Below, in pieces: positions 51,898-61,438 of a DNA stretch of 64,000 nt (positions are counted from its first letter, which is position 1; the number at the start of each line of letters is the position of its first letter). The stretch lies in the NCBI GenBank assembly GCA_022709385.1, contig JAKLIX010000013.1, forward strand, positions 58,653 through 122,652. The letters are read 5' to 3'. A model generated the notes under the pieces. That model was given only the letters and a program-made list of their open reading frames with translations, was not told the DNA's origin and did no database searches. The stretch comes from Bacteroidota bacterium (lineage in GTDB: Bacteria; Bacteroidota; Bacteroidia; Bacteroidales; CAIXZF01). The translations under genes were made by a program, and so were the position numbers.

Positions 51898-53199
51898 CTA
51901 TTTTCCCCCAATCCGGGCGGCTTCTTCCGCACTAATCCGTTCACCCTTGTAAAAAGCCACCACAAAGGCATCCCTGAAACCCTTTTTTTGCATCTCAGCC
52001 TGCAGTTCAACAGCCTCCTGCAATCGCCTGAAATTGCCGACCGTATATTTGTAAACCCCTTTGTGGTAGTAACTGGAGATATCCTTCACACCCCTGAACC
52101 TGGTGTCTGTGGATGACAGTTTCTTATCCGAGGCAACAATCTGAACTTTAAAGGCCAGGCCCTCCTTGTCAGCTTCTGATCCGCCGGTTCTGTCATGAGT
52201 TACAGCCGGCAAACCACCGGCATTCGCGCTGCTCCTGTTCACTTCAGTTTCAGGCTCATCTTTTGCAAGAGGCAGGTCCTGCGCGCGGCCTGTTTCACCA
52301 TTGCGCGGACCCACCCCATCCATGGCCTGCCTGTATTCCCCGAATGCATTGAAAATGGCGGTGGCCACCTCCTTCTGTCCTTTCTCAGACACCAGGTAAG
52401 CCTCATCTTCCGGGTTGCTGAGAAAGCCGGTTTCAACGAGGATGCCCGGCATGGTGGTTTTATACAAGACCCAGAAACCTGCCTGCTTCACACCCCTGTC
52501 CACCAGACCGAGCTTTTTCCCGAACTGATGCTGTATCCGGGTAGCAATATCAAGGCTCTGGTCAAGATATACATTTTGAAAAAGAGAGAAGACGATGGTC
52601 GCTTCGGGTGAATTGGGATCAAATCCGTCGTACTGGTTGTAGGAATCCTCCATCAGGATAGATGCATTCTCTTTTTTTGCCACTTCCAGGTTTTCCTGGC
52701 TTTTATGCAGCCCCATCACCCAGGTTTCGGTGCCCATGGCCGTTGTGTTTCGCGTACCGTTGCAGTGGATGGATATAAAAAGGTCGGCTTTGCTTTCGTT
52801 TGCAATTTTCGCACGCCGGTATAATTCGACAAATACATCGGTGGTGCGGGTGTACACAACCTCCACCTCTGGATATTGCTCCCTGATCATTTTCCCGAGC
52901 AGCAGCGAAACCGAAAGGGCGATGTCTTTTTCTTTCGAACGCTTGCCCACCGTGCCCGGATCATGCCCGCCGTGGCCCGCATCAATCACAATCTTTCTGA
53001 TTCCCGGCTTTTTCTGGGGCAAAGGCCCGGAAAAAGAAAAAGGCAGACCGGAAAAAAGAAAGCAACATATGATGATAACCATGCCCATGCCCGCAGGCCG
53101 GAAACTGCGCAGATTGCCGGCAAATTTGCCCAGGCGCAGAAACTCAGAATGGATGTTACCGTAAACCGTCAAACCAGACATGTTTGCAATCTCCTTCAC
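51898..53199 (-). CDS. N-acetylmuramoyl-L-alanine amidase (Amidase_3) with C-terminal SPOR-like domain
   Basis: A 433-residue zinc amidase that cleaves the amide between MurNAc and the stem peptide during cell separation. The ligands are visible: DAGHGGHDPGT (His), VFVELYRRAKIANE (Glu), LFISIHCNGTRN (His), and the catalytic Glu in GILVETGFLSN. An insertion (MGLHKSQENLEVAKKENASI) sits between, as in AmiC-type enzymes. The C-terminal 75 residues (FKVQIVASDKKLSSTD to FRDAFVVAFY) read as a SPOR-like domain, which would target it to the septum. The start is uncertain: the hydrophobic leader MGMVIIICCFLFSG begins at about residue 38, so 53088 is an alternative. Confidence 0.92.
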   Translation of the reverse strand: MKEIANMSGLTVYGNIHSEFLRLGKFAGNLRSFRPAGMGMVIIICCFLFSGLPFSFSGPLPQKKPGIRKIVIDAGHGGHDPGTVGKRSKEKDIALSVSLLLGKMIREQYPEVEVVYTRTTDVFVELYRRAKIANESKADLFISIHCNGTRNTTAMGTETWVMGLHKSQENLEVAKKENASILMEDSYNQYDGFDPNSPEATIVFSLFQNVYLDQSLDIATRIQHQFGKKLGLVDRGVKQAGFWVLYKTTMPGILVETGFLSNPEDEAYLVSEKGQKEVATAIFNAFGEYRQAMDGVGPRNGETGRAQDLPLAKDEPETEVNRSSANAGGLPAVTHDRTGGSEADKEGLAFKVQIVASDKKLSSTDTRFRGVKDISSYYHKGVYKYTVGNFRRLQEAVELQAEMQKKGFRDAFVVAFYKGERISAEEAARIGGK

Positions 53200-53348
53200 A
53201 ATCGGGATAAACGTAAAAACAATCTGCAGCTTAAAAACGTTGCTTTCAGTTTTTTCGTTTATTTTGATGACTTTTGTACCCGCTTACACCTGCCTCAGGC
53301 TGCACAGGGCTCTCCAAAACGGCAAGCAGGCGTTGTAAAGCTGAATAC

Positions 53349-55973
53349 ATGCGCCGTTTCTGCAAAAATATACCAAAAAAGAGCGTCAGTAAGCCATTGG
53401 AGCCGGAATTATCAACAAAATACCTGTTAAAAAACCGCCTGACGCTGCTCTGCCTGCTCATTGCGCCCTTATTGCTGAAGTCCCAGGCAACTGACACAAT
53501 TCCGCTGACCGCCGACACCCTGCTGATTCGCCCCGAGGAAAAGCAGCCCGGCGGGAAACTCGATGCCAGCGTCATTTACAATGCGGAAGATTCCGTCGTG
53601 TTCGACCTGCCCGGTAAGCTTCTCTACCTCTATGGAAATGCCCGGATACAATACAAGGAGATCACCCTGAAGGCCGGTTATATCCTTATTGATTTTAAAA
53701 CCGACCAGGTAAGTGCAGAAGGGATTCGCGACAGCACGGGTCAAATGGTGCAAACTCCAGAATTCTCGGAAGGAGAACACCTTTTCCATGCAAAAAAAAT
53801 GGTTTATAACTTCACGACAAAAAAAGGGATCATCCACCAGGTGGTGACCCGGGAAGGAGAAGGATATATCCACGGCAACCTCATCAAACGGGTGAGCGAT
53901 TCCGTAATCAATATTCGCACCGGAAAATACACCACCTGCAACCTGGAACACCCGCATTTTGAGTTCCGGTTCTCCAAATCCAAGATATTGACCAACAATA
54001 AGATAGTGACGGGTCCGGCTTATCTGTCGGTTTCTGACGTACCCACGCCGCTCGCCATTCCCTTTGGATTATTCCCGAATAAAAAGGGTCAGCGTTCGGG
54101 CATTCTTTTGCCCACCTACGGAGAGTCGGCCCAAAGGGGTTTTTACTTCGAAAATTTCGGATATTACCTGGGAATCAACGAGTACCTCGATCTGGAACTC
54201 CGAAGCGATATATACACCCTGGGCAGCTGGGCAATCAAGGCAGCATCGCGTTATGCCCTCAGATACCGCTACAACGGCTATTTCAATGTAAATTATGCTT
54301 ACAACAAACTGGGCATCCCGGGAAGCACCGACTACCAGAATTACAGGGATTTCTCCATCCGCTGGACGCATAACCAGAGCGAGAAAGCAAGACCCAACAG
54401 CCGCTTTTCGGCCAATGTCAATGTGGTCTCCAGTAAGTTCAACCAGTTTAATCCGGTAAATACCAACGCCTACCTCTCGAACACCTTCCAGTCGGGTATT
54501 ACTTACCAGACCAACTGGGACGGGAAATACTTCCTGACGGCCGGTCTCAGCCACAGCCAGAATACCATTGAGAAAAGCGTTTCGGTGACTCTCCCGGATA
54601 TCAGCTTTTCGGTAAACCGCTTTTTCCCTTTCAGCAGAAAAGACAGGACAGGCCGGGCAAAATGGTACGAAAACATCAGCGTAAACTACCAGTCCAACGC
54701 ACAAAACACCATCAACACCTACGATTCCCTGCTTTTTAAACCCGAGACCGTTTCCCGTTTTAAGAACGGGATGCTGCATACCGTGACCCTGGCCAGTCCC
54801 CTCAAGATCCTCAGTTACCTTGTAATGAACAATTCAGTGGCCTATAAGGAAAGGTGGTATTCTGCAAAAACCGAAAAAAACTACTATCGCAGATTGGGGA
54901 ATCCGCTGGGAGACACCCTGATCACCGACACCATCAGCGGCTTTTTCACGGCAAGGGATATGAGCTTTTCTTCCTCTGTCAGTACGATACTGTACGGGCT
55001 TGTCCAGTTTAAGAAAGGCCCTCTGAAGGGCATACGGCATGTCATGACCCCGTCCGTTTCATTTTCCTATACACCCGGTTTCGGGAAGGCATCGCTCGGG
55101 ATGTACGACTATTATGTGGACGGCAATGCCACACTGGTGCGGCACCCTGTCTTTGAAGGAGCCCTCTACGGTTACCCTCCGGCAGAATCCAGCGGTCGGC
55201 TGGGGTTTAGCCTGAGCAATAACCTGGAAATAAAGGTCAGATCCCCGAAGGACACCGTTTCAGGGACCCGCAAAATAGCCCTGATAGAAAACCTCAGTTT
55301 CTCCACAGCATACGATCTCACCCGTGACAGCCTCCAATGGTCACCACTCTCTGTAAGCGGCCGGACCCGCCTGTTCAGAGATCTGAACATCAGCTATTCC
55401 AGCGCATGGGATCCTTATGTGCTGGATTCCACCGGAACGCGCAACCTCAACCGCTTTGAACTCCGCGAAAACCACCGGCTTTTCCGGCTGAAAAACACTT
55501 CCTGGAACCTGAGCCTGAACTGGAACCTGAGGTCGAAGACAAAGTCCGGAAATCCTACCGGTGCCGCTGAACCCGGTGCAGCAGCAGAGGTCGCCTCCAG
55601 CCCGGAAGACCTGGTCGATTTCAATATTCCCTGGTCCCTCCAGCTTTCCTATTCGCTCAATTACCTGACATCCATACAATACCCTTACCTTGTCAGAGAA
55701 AAAACCAAATCCGTGGTGCAGACCTTCAACTTCTCAGGCGATCTGAATATCACCCCGAAATGGAAGGTTGGCCTGCGGTCGGGCTATGATTTCCAGTTGA
55801 AAAAACTGTCGTATACTGCGGTCGACTTCTACCGCGACCTTCACTGCTGGGAGATGCGCTTCAGCTGGATCCCTACCGGCTTCCGCAAGAGCTGGAATTT
55901 CACGATTAATGTGAAATCATCAGTACTCCAAGACCTTAAACTCAACAAGAAAAAAGACTTCCGCGATTATTAA
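53349..55973 (+). CDS. LptD-like LPS assembly outer-membrane protein
   Basis: An 874-residue protein from the ATG at 53349 (MRRFCKNIPKKS). A hydrophobic leader follows (LLKNRLTLLCLLIAPLLLKSQ); an ATG 75 bases upstream is the alternative. The N-terminal OstA-like jellyroll is seen as LYLYGNARIQYKEITLKAGYIL and later LILTNNKIVTGPAYLSVSDV-type rungs. The LptD signature GLFPNKKGQRSGILLPTYGES follows. The remaining 600 residues are a large beta barrel (aromatic-rich strands such as YFENFGYYLGINEYLDLELRSD). It inserts lipopolysaccharide into the outer leaflet with LptE. Divergent from the amidase gene with a 149-base gap. Confidence 0.9.
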   Translation: MRRFCKNIPKKSVSKPLEPELSTKYLLKNRLTLLCLLIAPLLLKSQATDTIPLTADTLLIRPEEKQPGGKLDASVIYNAEDSVVFDLPGKLLYLYGNARIQYKEITLKAGYILIDFKTDQVSAEGIRDSTGQMVQTPEFSEGEHLFHAKKMVYNFTTKKGIIHQVVTREGEGYIHGNLIKRVSDSVINIRTGKYTTCNLEHPHFEFRFSKSKILTNNKIVTGPAYLSVSDVPTPLAIPFGLFPNKKGQRSGILLPTYGESAQRGFYFENFGYYLGINEYLDLELRSDIYTLGSWAIKAASRYALRYRYNGYFNVNYAYNKLGIPGSTDYQNYRDFSIRWTHNQSEKARPNSRFSANVNVVSSKFNQFNPVNTNAYLSNTFQSGITYQTNWDGKYFLTAGLSHSQNTIEKSVSVTLPDISFSVNRFFPFSRKDRTGRAKWYENISVNYQSNAQNTINTYDSLLFKPETVSRFKNGMLHTVTLASPLKILSYLVMNNSVAYKERWYSAKTEKNYYRRLGNPLGDTLITDTISGFFTARDMSFSSSVSTILYGLVQFKKGPLKGIRHVMTPSVSFSYTPGFGKASLGMYDYYVDGNATLVRHPVFEGALYGYPPAESSGRLGFSLSNNLEIKVRSPKDTVSGTRKIALIENLSFSTAYDLTRDSLQWSPLSVSGRTRLFRDLNISYSSAWDPYVLDSTGTRNLNRFELRENHRLFRLKNTSWNLSLNWNLRSKTKSGNPTGAAEPGAAAEVASSPEDLVDFNIPWSLQLSYSLNYLTSIQYPYLVREKTKSVVQTFNFSGDLNITPKWKVGLRSGYDFQLKKLSYTAVDFYRDLHCWEMRFSWIPTGFRKSWNFTINVKSSVLQDLKLNKKKDFRDY

Positions 55974-56035
55974 GCCTGATCGGGCGCTTTCCTATGACAA
56001 CCTGGAAGGATCATCCAGCCGGTCAAAGCCCCGGA

Positions 56036-56869
56036 TCAATGCTGCATACCCTCATCCCCCCTGTTGATGATGAACCTGCCACCTGCAGCCTTCATGCCGT
56101 CGAGTTCTACAAACCAGTAATACAAACCCGGCTGGGGCCTCACAGGCAGATAATACGCATGATGGTGGCTGAGTTTTCTCTGATGAAGGGTCTCGCCGGT
56201 ATTTCCAATCACCCTGAGTACCAGGGTGGCCATACCCGCACCTTTCCAATTGAAAAATACCGTATCCCCCTCATGATAAACCGCCAGGCTGTCGGGCGAC
56301 AATACTGCAAACTCCCCTGAACGGAAGGCCATAGCCAACATCTTCTCCAGCGAGGGATTCAGAATAAAACGTTCGCCAAATCCGCTATTCTTCCCAGCCC
56401 AATAGCTTACCCAGGTCTCAAGAACCCGCTGTTCCTGCCGGATCACACCCCGGTCATGCTTCTTTACCAAATCTTCCTCACGTTTCATCTCAGATAACCA
56501 TAATAATAAAAATAAGCCGATAGACCCAAGCAACAGAAAGCCCGCCACGATCCTGTATCTTCGCCAGACAAGCCGGATACGGCCGGATTGGCTTTGTGTC
56601 ATTTCAATGCATGATTCACCAAGAATCTGCTCTCCCTCAGTCAGTCCTTCACCTGCTGAGGCTTCACCGGCATCAATCTCCTTCAAAATCATCACCATTT
56701 CAAGGCATTGTGCTGCACAATGACTGCAATGCGCCACATGAGCCCTAAGGCCTTCCGGAAGTGTATCCTCCCTTCCGGCAAGGATTGCTTCCGCATAATA
56801 AGCCACACCCTCCTCGTTCACATGCCCGCCCTGGTCAAAAAGTCTTTCATATTCTGTTGCACTATTCAC
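56036..56869 (-). CDS. Putative anti-sigma factor with HxxxCxxC zinc motif
   Basis: A 277-residue protein. Residues about 43-54 hold HVAHCSHCAAQC, the zinc-binding HxxxCxxC motif of anti-sigma domains. One membrane helix follows (IVAGFLLLGSIGLFLLLWLSE, about 107-127). The periplasmic part ends with a beta domain (FFNWKGAGMATLVLRVIG, YYLPVRPQPGLYYWFVELDG) much like a carbohydrate-binding or Ig-like fold. It lies 20 bases after the sigma-like gene and is probably its regulator. The end overlaps nothing; lptD converges on it. Confidence 0.75.
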   Translation of the reverse strand: MNSATEYERLFDQGGHVNEEGVAYYAEAILAGREDTLPEGLRAHVAHCSHCAAQCLEMVMILKEIDAGEASAGEGLTEGEQILGESCIEMTQSQSGRIRLVWRRYRIVAGFLLLGSIGLFLLLWLSEMKREEDLVKKHDRGVIRQEQRVLETWVSYWAGKNSGFGERFILNPSLEKMLAMAFRSGEFAVLSPDSLAVYHEGDTVFFNWKGAGMATLVLRVIGNTGETLHQRKLSHHHAYYLPVRPQPGLYYWFVELDGMKAAGGRFIINRGDEGMQH

Positions 56870-56889
56870 GTCAATGTAATTGAGTTAGG

Positions 56890-57690
56890 CTAAATATCTC
56901 TGACACTTGCTTCTGTTTTTATTCTGAAATCCCTGCTGGGAGGCTGCATCTCGTGGAAGTACCTGTCGAACAGTATCCTTAAGGTTTCATGGTTGTGATT
57001 GGCCCGGGGCGGATCACCATTGAGCAATTGAATGATCTCACCTTCCCTGATATATATCCATTTGCGGATGGAATCCTCACTGTTCTGCTTGCCCTCAAGA
57101 AAATTAAATACCCTTGACAGATGCTGAAAAGCCTCTCTGTCGCTGCGGAAGTCTCCCCTGACCAACATCGCCACAGATTCTTCCAGGGACTGACTGACCG
57201 GTGCTTCCAACAAGAGCCGGACTTCCTCCTCCCTGGCCGGAATACGCAGCAGGGCTTTCAGTATCAGCACAATTTTGTGACGCTGGGTGTATAAAAGCTT
57301 CAGCACCGTATCGAGTCGTTCTAGTTCCTGCCTGATGATCAGGCGGTTCAGCTGGTCGGGTGAATACGAAAGGCTGTTTTCCTGCTCCTCCATCAACCTG
57401 TATACCTCTTCCACCCTTCCCTTCCTGATCCTCTCCAGACAGAGGTTGCGGATAACAGCCGAAAAATAGGTCCGCAACCTTGAAATACCGTTGTAGTTCG
57501 ACCGGATGCGCTCTATCCTGTCCAACAACTTCTCGTTCACCGACTGTATCACTTCCTGAGGTTCCTCTCCCCTGAAATATCCCGACCTCATGAACATCCT
57601 GACAATCACCAGCACAATGGGCTGATATTTCACGATCAATTCCCCGGGAGACTCATGCAATAAACCTATTTCCTCCTGATTCGAATCCAC
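56890..57690 (-). CDS. Sigma-70-like protein with no recognisable region 4
   Basis: A 266-residue protein. The first half resembles sigma region 2: LIVKYQPIVLVIVRMFMRSGYF, EEPQEVIQSVNEKLLDRIERI and LRTYFSAVIRNLCLERIRKG. Normal ECF sigma factors then have a helix-turn-helix of region 4 within the next 80 residues. Here the remaining 150 residues (IVLILKALLRIPAREEEVRLL, FQHLSRVFNFLEGKQNSEDSI) show none. The anti-sigma-like gene directly downstream supports a regulatory role. It could be a degenerate sigma factor or a sigma-like regulator with another DNA-binding part. Confidence 0.6.
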   Translation of the reverse strand: MDSNQEEIGLLHESPGELIVKYQPIVLVIVRMFMRSGYFRGEEPQEVIQSVNEKLLDRIERIRSNYNGISRLRTYFSAVIRNLCLERIRKGRVEEVYRLMEEQENSLSYSPDQLNRLIIRQELERLDTVLKLLYTQRHKIVLILKALLRIPAREEEVRLLLEAPVSQSLEESVAMLVRGDFRSDREAFQHLSRVFNFLEGKQNSEDSIRKWIYIREGEIIQLLNGDPPRANHNHETLRILFDRYFHEMQPPSRDFRIKTEASVRDI

Positions 57691-57861
57691 TAGACCTTAA
57701 ATTAATACGCTGTAAATCAACACATCAAAACTGATAATCAAAAAATAACACCTATTCCAATGTGAAACGTCTGGTCATGATGGCAGACTGTCAATAAACA
57801 CGCATCAGCATCACACAACTCCAAGCTCGTGTTTCATTGCCTGCGGGTCCTTCATCATATA

Positions 57862-57970
57862 TATATGCAAACAGAACCCCAATTTGGAAAAAATAATCCA
57901 ATTTTTTGTATTTTTTTTTCAATTTGGCCTCAACATATTTCCAATTCGTTAGTTATCAATAGATTTCCAA
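57862..57970. repeat. Direct repeat R4, left copy
   Basis: About 109 bp including GCAAACAGAACCCCAATTTG and TTAGTTATCAATAGATTT. The second copy lies at 59587-59686 in the same orientation. The two enclose the DUF4143 ATPase gene. The rest of the gap 57691-58139 holds only the -7 box at 58128. Confidence 0.8.
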
Positions 57971-58127
57971 CCCACACGGAAATGATGCCCAACACTGTAA
58001 TATCGATTTGATTTTTATGAGTTATGGATTATGATTTTATTTGGTCACAAGCGTGTCCCAATTCATAATGCGCTGGTTTCGATATATCCATTTTTAATTT
58101 CAGACTTTAAATTTGGACAATTTCCCT

Positions 58128-58135
58128 TATCTTTG
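58128..58135 (+). promoter_or_regulatory. Bacteroidota -7 box (TATCTTTG) for the DUF4143 ATPase
   Basis: TATCTTTG lies 4 bases before the GTG at 58140. It shows that the ATG at 58113, upstream of the box, is not the start. Confidence 0.55.
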
Positions 58136-58139
58136 TCCT

Positions 58140-59330
58140 GTGATACACCGTACACTGACACAAAAAATCCTTCAAATGGCAGGAAAGTTTCCTGCCATAT
58201 CCATCACGGGACCGCGTCAAAGCGGGAAAACGACCCTGGTAAAAGCCTGTTTTCCCCATTACCAGTATTTCAGTCTGGAAGATCCTGACATCCGCTTGCT
58301 GGCTGAACAAGATCCCCGGTCTTTCCTGTCTGGCTCTGAAAAAGGAATAATCCTTGATGAAGTTCAGCGACTGCCACAACTTTTCTCTTATATTCAAGGA
58401 ATAGCCGATACAAACAGGCGACCGGGCAGGTTCATTCTCACAGGATCCCAGAATTTCCTCCTGTTGGAAAACATCAGCCAGAGCCTGGCCGGCAGAGTAG
58501 CAATATTAAAGCTGCTTCCGCTCTCAATTACTGAACTTCATCATGCCCAGATAAAAGAACCAGATTATGAATCCTGCTTATTAAAAGGATTCTATCCAGG
58601 CCTTTTTGACCGGGATATTGAACCCTCTGATTTTTATCCTCATTATCTTCAGACCTATGTCGAACGCGATATCCGGATGCTCAAAAACATCAACGATCTG
58701 AGTATGTTTATCCGATTCGTGAAAATGTGTGCCGGCAGAACCGGACAACTGGTCAATCTTTCCTCTCTGGCCAACGATTCCGGAATATCCGTTCCAACAG
58801 CTAAATCATGGATTTCATTGCTTGAAGCCAGCTATATCATTTTCCTGTTGGAACCTCATTACAGAAACATGACACGCAGACTTGTAAAAGCTCCCAAACT
58901 GTATTTTACCGACACCGGTCTGCTGTGTCACCTTTTGGGGATAAAAAATAAGGAACAGCTTTCATTGCATTACCTGAAAGGAAATATTTTCGAGAATATG
59001 ATCATGGGTGAACTCATGAAAGCAAAACTAAACCAGGGATTGGAACCCTCGCTCACATTCTGGAGAGATAAAACAGGTCACGAGGTAGATTGCATCCTTG
59101 AAGAGGGAAACAGTCTCATGCCCGTCGAAATAAAGGCAGGACGGACATTTCAGGAAGAATACCTGAAAGGTATAAAGTATTATCGCAAGCTGGCAGGGGA
59201 AAATCTTCCTTCCATCCTGATCTATGGTGGAAATCAGGAATATACTGTAGAAAATGTCATAATCCTCCCTTATTTCTCCGCAGGTGATGCAGCCCTGCGT
59301 ATCATCAGTGCCCGGGATGATGAGGAATAG
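58140..59330 (+). CDS. AAA ATPase with DUF4143 and nuclease-like C-terminus, GTG start
   Basis: A 396-residue protein from the GTG at 58140, giving MIHRTLTQKILQMAGKFPAI, which fits the family start. Walker A is GPRQSGKTTL and Walker B is KGIILDEVQR; the sensor word FILTGSQNFLLL follows. The DUF4143 region has LYFTDTGLLCHLLGI. Near the end, GHEVDCILEEGNSLMPVEIKAG has the spacing of a PD-(D/E)xK nuclease. Such ATPases are widespread, mobile and often multicopy; their role is unknown, though defence or toxin-like roles have been suggested. The gene sits between direct repeats R4, in an AT-rich spot, so it looks like an inserted cassette. Confidence 0.88.
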   Translation: MIHRTLTQKILQMAGKFPAISITGPRQSGKTTLVKACFPHYQYFSLEDPDIRLLAEQDPRSFLSGSEKGIILDEVQRLPQLFSYIQGIADTNRRPGRFILTGSQNFLLLENISQSLAGRVAILKLLPLSITELHHAQIKEPDYESCLLKGFYPGLFDRDIEPSDFYPHYLQTYVERDIRMLKNINDLSMFIRFVKMCAGRTGQLVNLSSLANDSGISVPTAKSWISLLEASYIIFLLEPHYRNMTRRLVKAPKLYFTDTGLLCHLLGIKNKEQLSLHYLKGNIFENMIMGELMKAKLNQGLEPSLTFWRDKTGHEVDCILEEGNSLMPVEIKAGRTFQEEYLKGIKYYRKLAGENLPSILIYGGNQEYTVENVIILPYFSAGDAALRIISARDDEE

Positions 59331-59393
59331 AGCACCTTCGCTACTCCACGATCACAAACTTTTTCTGCTGATCACGGGCGTGGAAATTTCAGA

Positions 59394-59447
59394 TTAAACC
59401 AAAAGAACACAGGAATGCGATGTGTGTTTACGGAGTCATCAGTATAA
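59394..59447 (+). repeat. Short foldback repeat R2, copy C (diverged)
   Basis: It carries AAAAGAACACAGGAATGCGA and TCATCAGTATAA, matching the interior and right end of R2 at 25990-26045. The left end is changed (TTAAACCAAAAG). Confidence 0.65.
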
Positions 59448-59586
59448 ATGTAATCCTGGTTATCCCTGTGAATTATGATAAAACCTGATACCTTTTCGAA
59501 TATTGAATCAAGATTAAAACATGCAACGTCTTTCTGATGAGCCGGGATAGAATGACCAGTGTCGCAAAAGCTGTCATGAATGAGTA

Positions 59587-59686
59587 TCTATGTAAACAGA
59601 ACCCCAAATTGAAAGAAACCATTTTTTTAATTTTTATGAATTTGACCTCAACACATCTCCAATTCATTAGTTATCAATAGATTTGC
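59587..59686. repeat. Direct repeat R4, right copy
   Basis: About 100 bp including GTAAACAGAACCCCAAATTG and TTAGTTATCAATAGATTTGC, matching 57862-57970. It lies between the ATPase and the S41 gene. Confidence 0.8.
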
Positions 59687-59736
59687 ACCTGATCTGGCAA
59701 GTCAGCCTGAAACGATTTTATTGAACTGATTTTCAA

Positions 59737-61344
59737 ATGAGTAACAAAAACATAACGTATTTACCCCTCCTCTTTGCCTTCCTGATCCTGCTTGGTATTT
59801 ACATTGGAACACAAATCAACCGGAATACCGGAAACGGAATTCTCAGGGATCAGAGCGGGAGCGGAAAAGTTGACAACCTGATCCGATACATCGAAGAGAA
59901 CTATGTGGACACGGTCGGCAGGCAGGCACTGTATGACGGAGCGATTGAGGGACTTCTGAACAAACTTGATCCTCATTCCCAGTACATTCCGGCGTCAGAC
60001 TTTCAGGCCATGATGGATCCCCTGCGCGGGAACTTCGAGGGTATCGGGGTGCAGTTCCGGGTTTTCAGAGACAGTATTACCGTGGTGCACACCCTTGAGG
60101 GAGGTCCGTCGGAAGCAGCCGGTATCAAGGCAGGTGACCGCATCATCAGTGCCGACGGCAAAAAGCTCTCCGGGCGTGGCATCACCTCCGATGAAGTGGT
60201 CGATCTGCTGAAAGGGCCCAGCGGCTCAAAGGTAGTACTGAAGGTATACCGCCGCGGATTGAGCAGGCTTTTAACATTTACCGTATCCCGGGGCGTGATT
60301 GAAACCAGCAGCCTGGATGCAGCATTCATGATCGGAGATGATGCCGCTTACATCAAGATATCCAGGTTTTCTGCCACCACGGCTGCCGATGCCAGAAAGG
60401 CACTGATACGGCTTCACGGGCAGGGGATGAAAAAGCTGATCGTTGATCTTCGCGACAACAGCGGAGGTTTTTTGCAGGCTGCCATCGACCTGGCCGGAGA
60501 ATTCCTGCCCAAAAAGCGAACCATCGTATATACCGAAGGAAGGAAAAGATCCCGGAAAACCTATTATGCCGAAGGCAATGGCACTTTTACCTCGGGAGAG
60601 CTGATTATCCTGATCAACGAAGGTTCGGCATCTGCCAGCGAAATCCTTGCGGGTGCGGTGCAGGACAATGACAGGGGACTGATCATCGGCCGCAGGTCGT
60701 TTGGAAAAGGCCTGGTGCAGGAGGAACTCGATTTCAGGGACGGATCGGCAGTCCGCCTTACCGTAGCCAAGTATTATACTCCTTCAGGGAGATGTATCCA
60801 GCGCGCCTATGATGGTGAAGCGGAGGATTATGCCATGGAGCCGATGCGCCGCCTGCTGCGCGACGGAGACTTGCAAACCGACACCATCGCGCAGTCAGAC
60901 ACGGTAAAGTATTACACATCAGGCGGAAGAGTGGTTTACGGAGGGGGCGGCATCAGTCCCGACTTTCCCGTACCCCCGGCAAGAGACGAAAGTTTCAGGC
61001 TGCTTCACCGGCTTTCCAACAGCGGCCTGCTTCAGCAGCATACCTTTGAATATTTGGACATCCACCGGAAAAGCCTTGAAACCTACAGGTCGTGGAAAGA
61101 CTTTGCCAGGGATTTCAGTGTTCCCGATGAAATGCTCACGCATCTTCTCGACCAGGCGAAAAAACAGGGAATCCAGGACATCATACCCCTGAAACCGGAA
61201 GGCAGAGAAACCCTCCGCACGCTGATCAAAGCCTTCCTTGCCCGTAACCTTTTCTCCGATGAAGGATTCTATTTCATATACAACCAGACTGACCAGACGG
61301 TAATTGAGGCCCTGAAGCAGCTGCAGGACAAGTTTATGGTTTAA
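59737..61344 (+). CDS. S41 family C-terminal processing peptidase (second copy)
   Basis: A 535-residue protease anchored or exported by MSNKNITYLPLLFAFLILLG. It has the expected order: PDZ (GIGVQFRVFRDSITVVHTLEGG to AGDRIISADGKKL, about 95-150), then the S41 core with the catalytic Ser in EGSASASEIL (about 290-299) and Lys in RSFGKGLVQEEL. YTPSGRCIQRAY follows. It is the paralogue of 9174-10850, of similar length, but lacks near identity. Cleaves periplasmic or envelope proteins at C-terminal ends. Confidence 0.93.
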   Translation: MSNKNITYLPLLFAFLILLGIYIGTQINRNTGNGILRDQSGSGKVDNLIRYIEENYVDTVGRQALYDGAIEGLLNKLDPHSQYIPASDFQAMMDPLRGNFEGIGVQFRVFRDSITVVHTLEGGPSEAAGIKAGDRIISADGKKLSGRGITSDEVVDLLKGPSGSKVVLKVYRRGLSRLLTFTVSRGVIETSSLDAAFMIGDDAAYIKISRFSATTAADARKALIRLHGQGMKKLIVDLRDNSGGFLQAAIDLAGEFLPKKRTIVYTEGRKRSRKTYYAEGNGTFTSGELIILINEGSASASEILAGAVQDNDRGLIIGRRSFGKGLVQEELDFRDGSAVRLTVAKYYTPSGRCIQRAYDGEAEDYAMEPMRRLLRDGDLQTDTIAQSDTVKYYTSGGRVVYGGGGISPDFPVPPARDESFRLLHRLSNSGLLQQHTFEYLDIHRKSLETYRSWKDFARDFSVPDEMLTHLLDQAKKQGIQDIIPLKPEGRETLRTLIKAFLARNLFSDEGFYFIYNQTDQTVIEALKQLQDKFMV

Positions 61345-61365
61345 GGTTTAATGAGTTCCCTTGTC

Positions 61366-61397
61366 TGAGGCCGGTTTAGGAGTTTAGGGGTTTAGTT
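61366..61397. repeat. GTTTAGG-like degenerate repeat
   Basis: GGTTTAGGAGTTTAGGGGTT repeats a 9-base GTTTAGGAG-like word. Similar words recur at 12375-12405, 63394-63420 and 63855-63870 (part of R5 and its surroundings). Confidence 0.5.
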
Positions 61398-61438
61398 TTT
61401 GAGAGAAGAGAAAAATGAATGAATCTCACTTCATCTTT

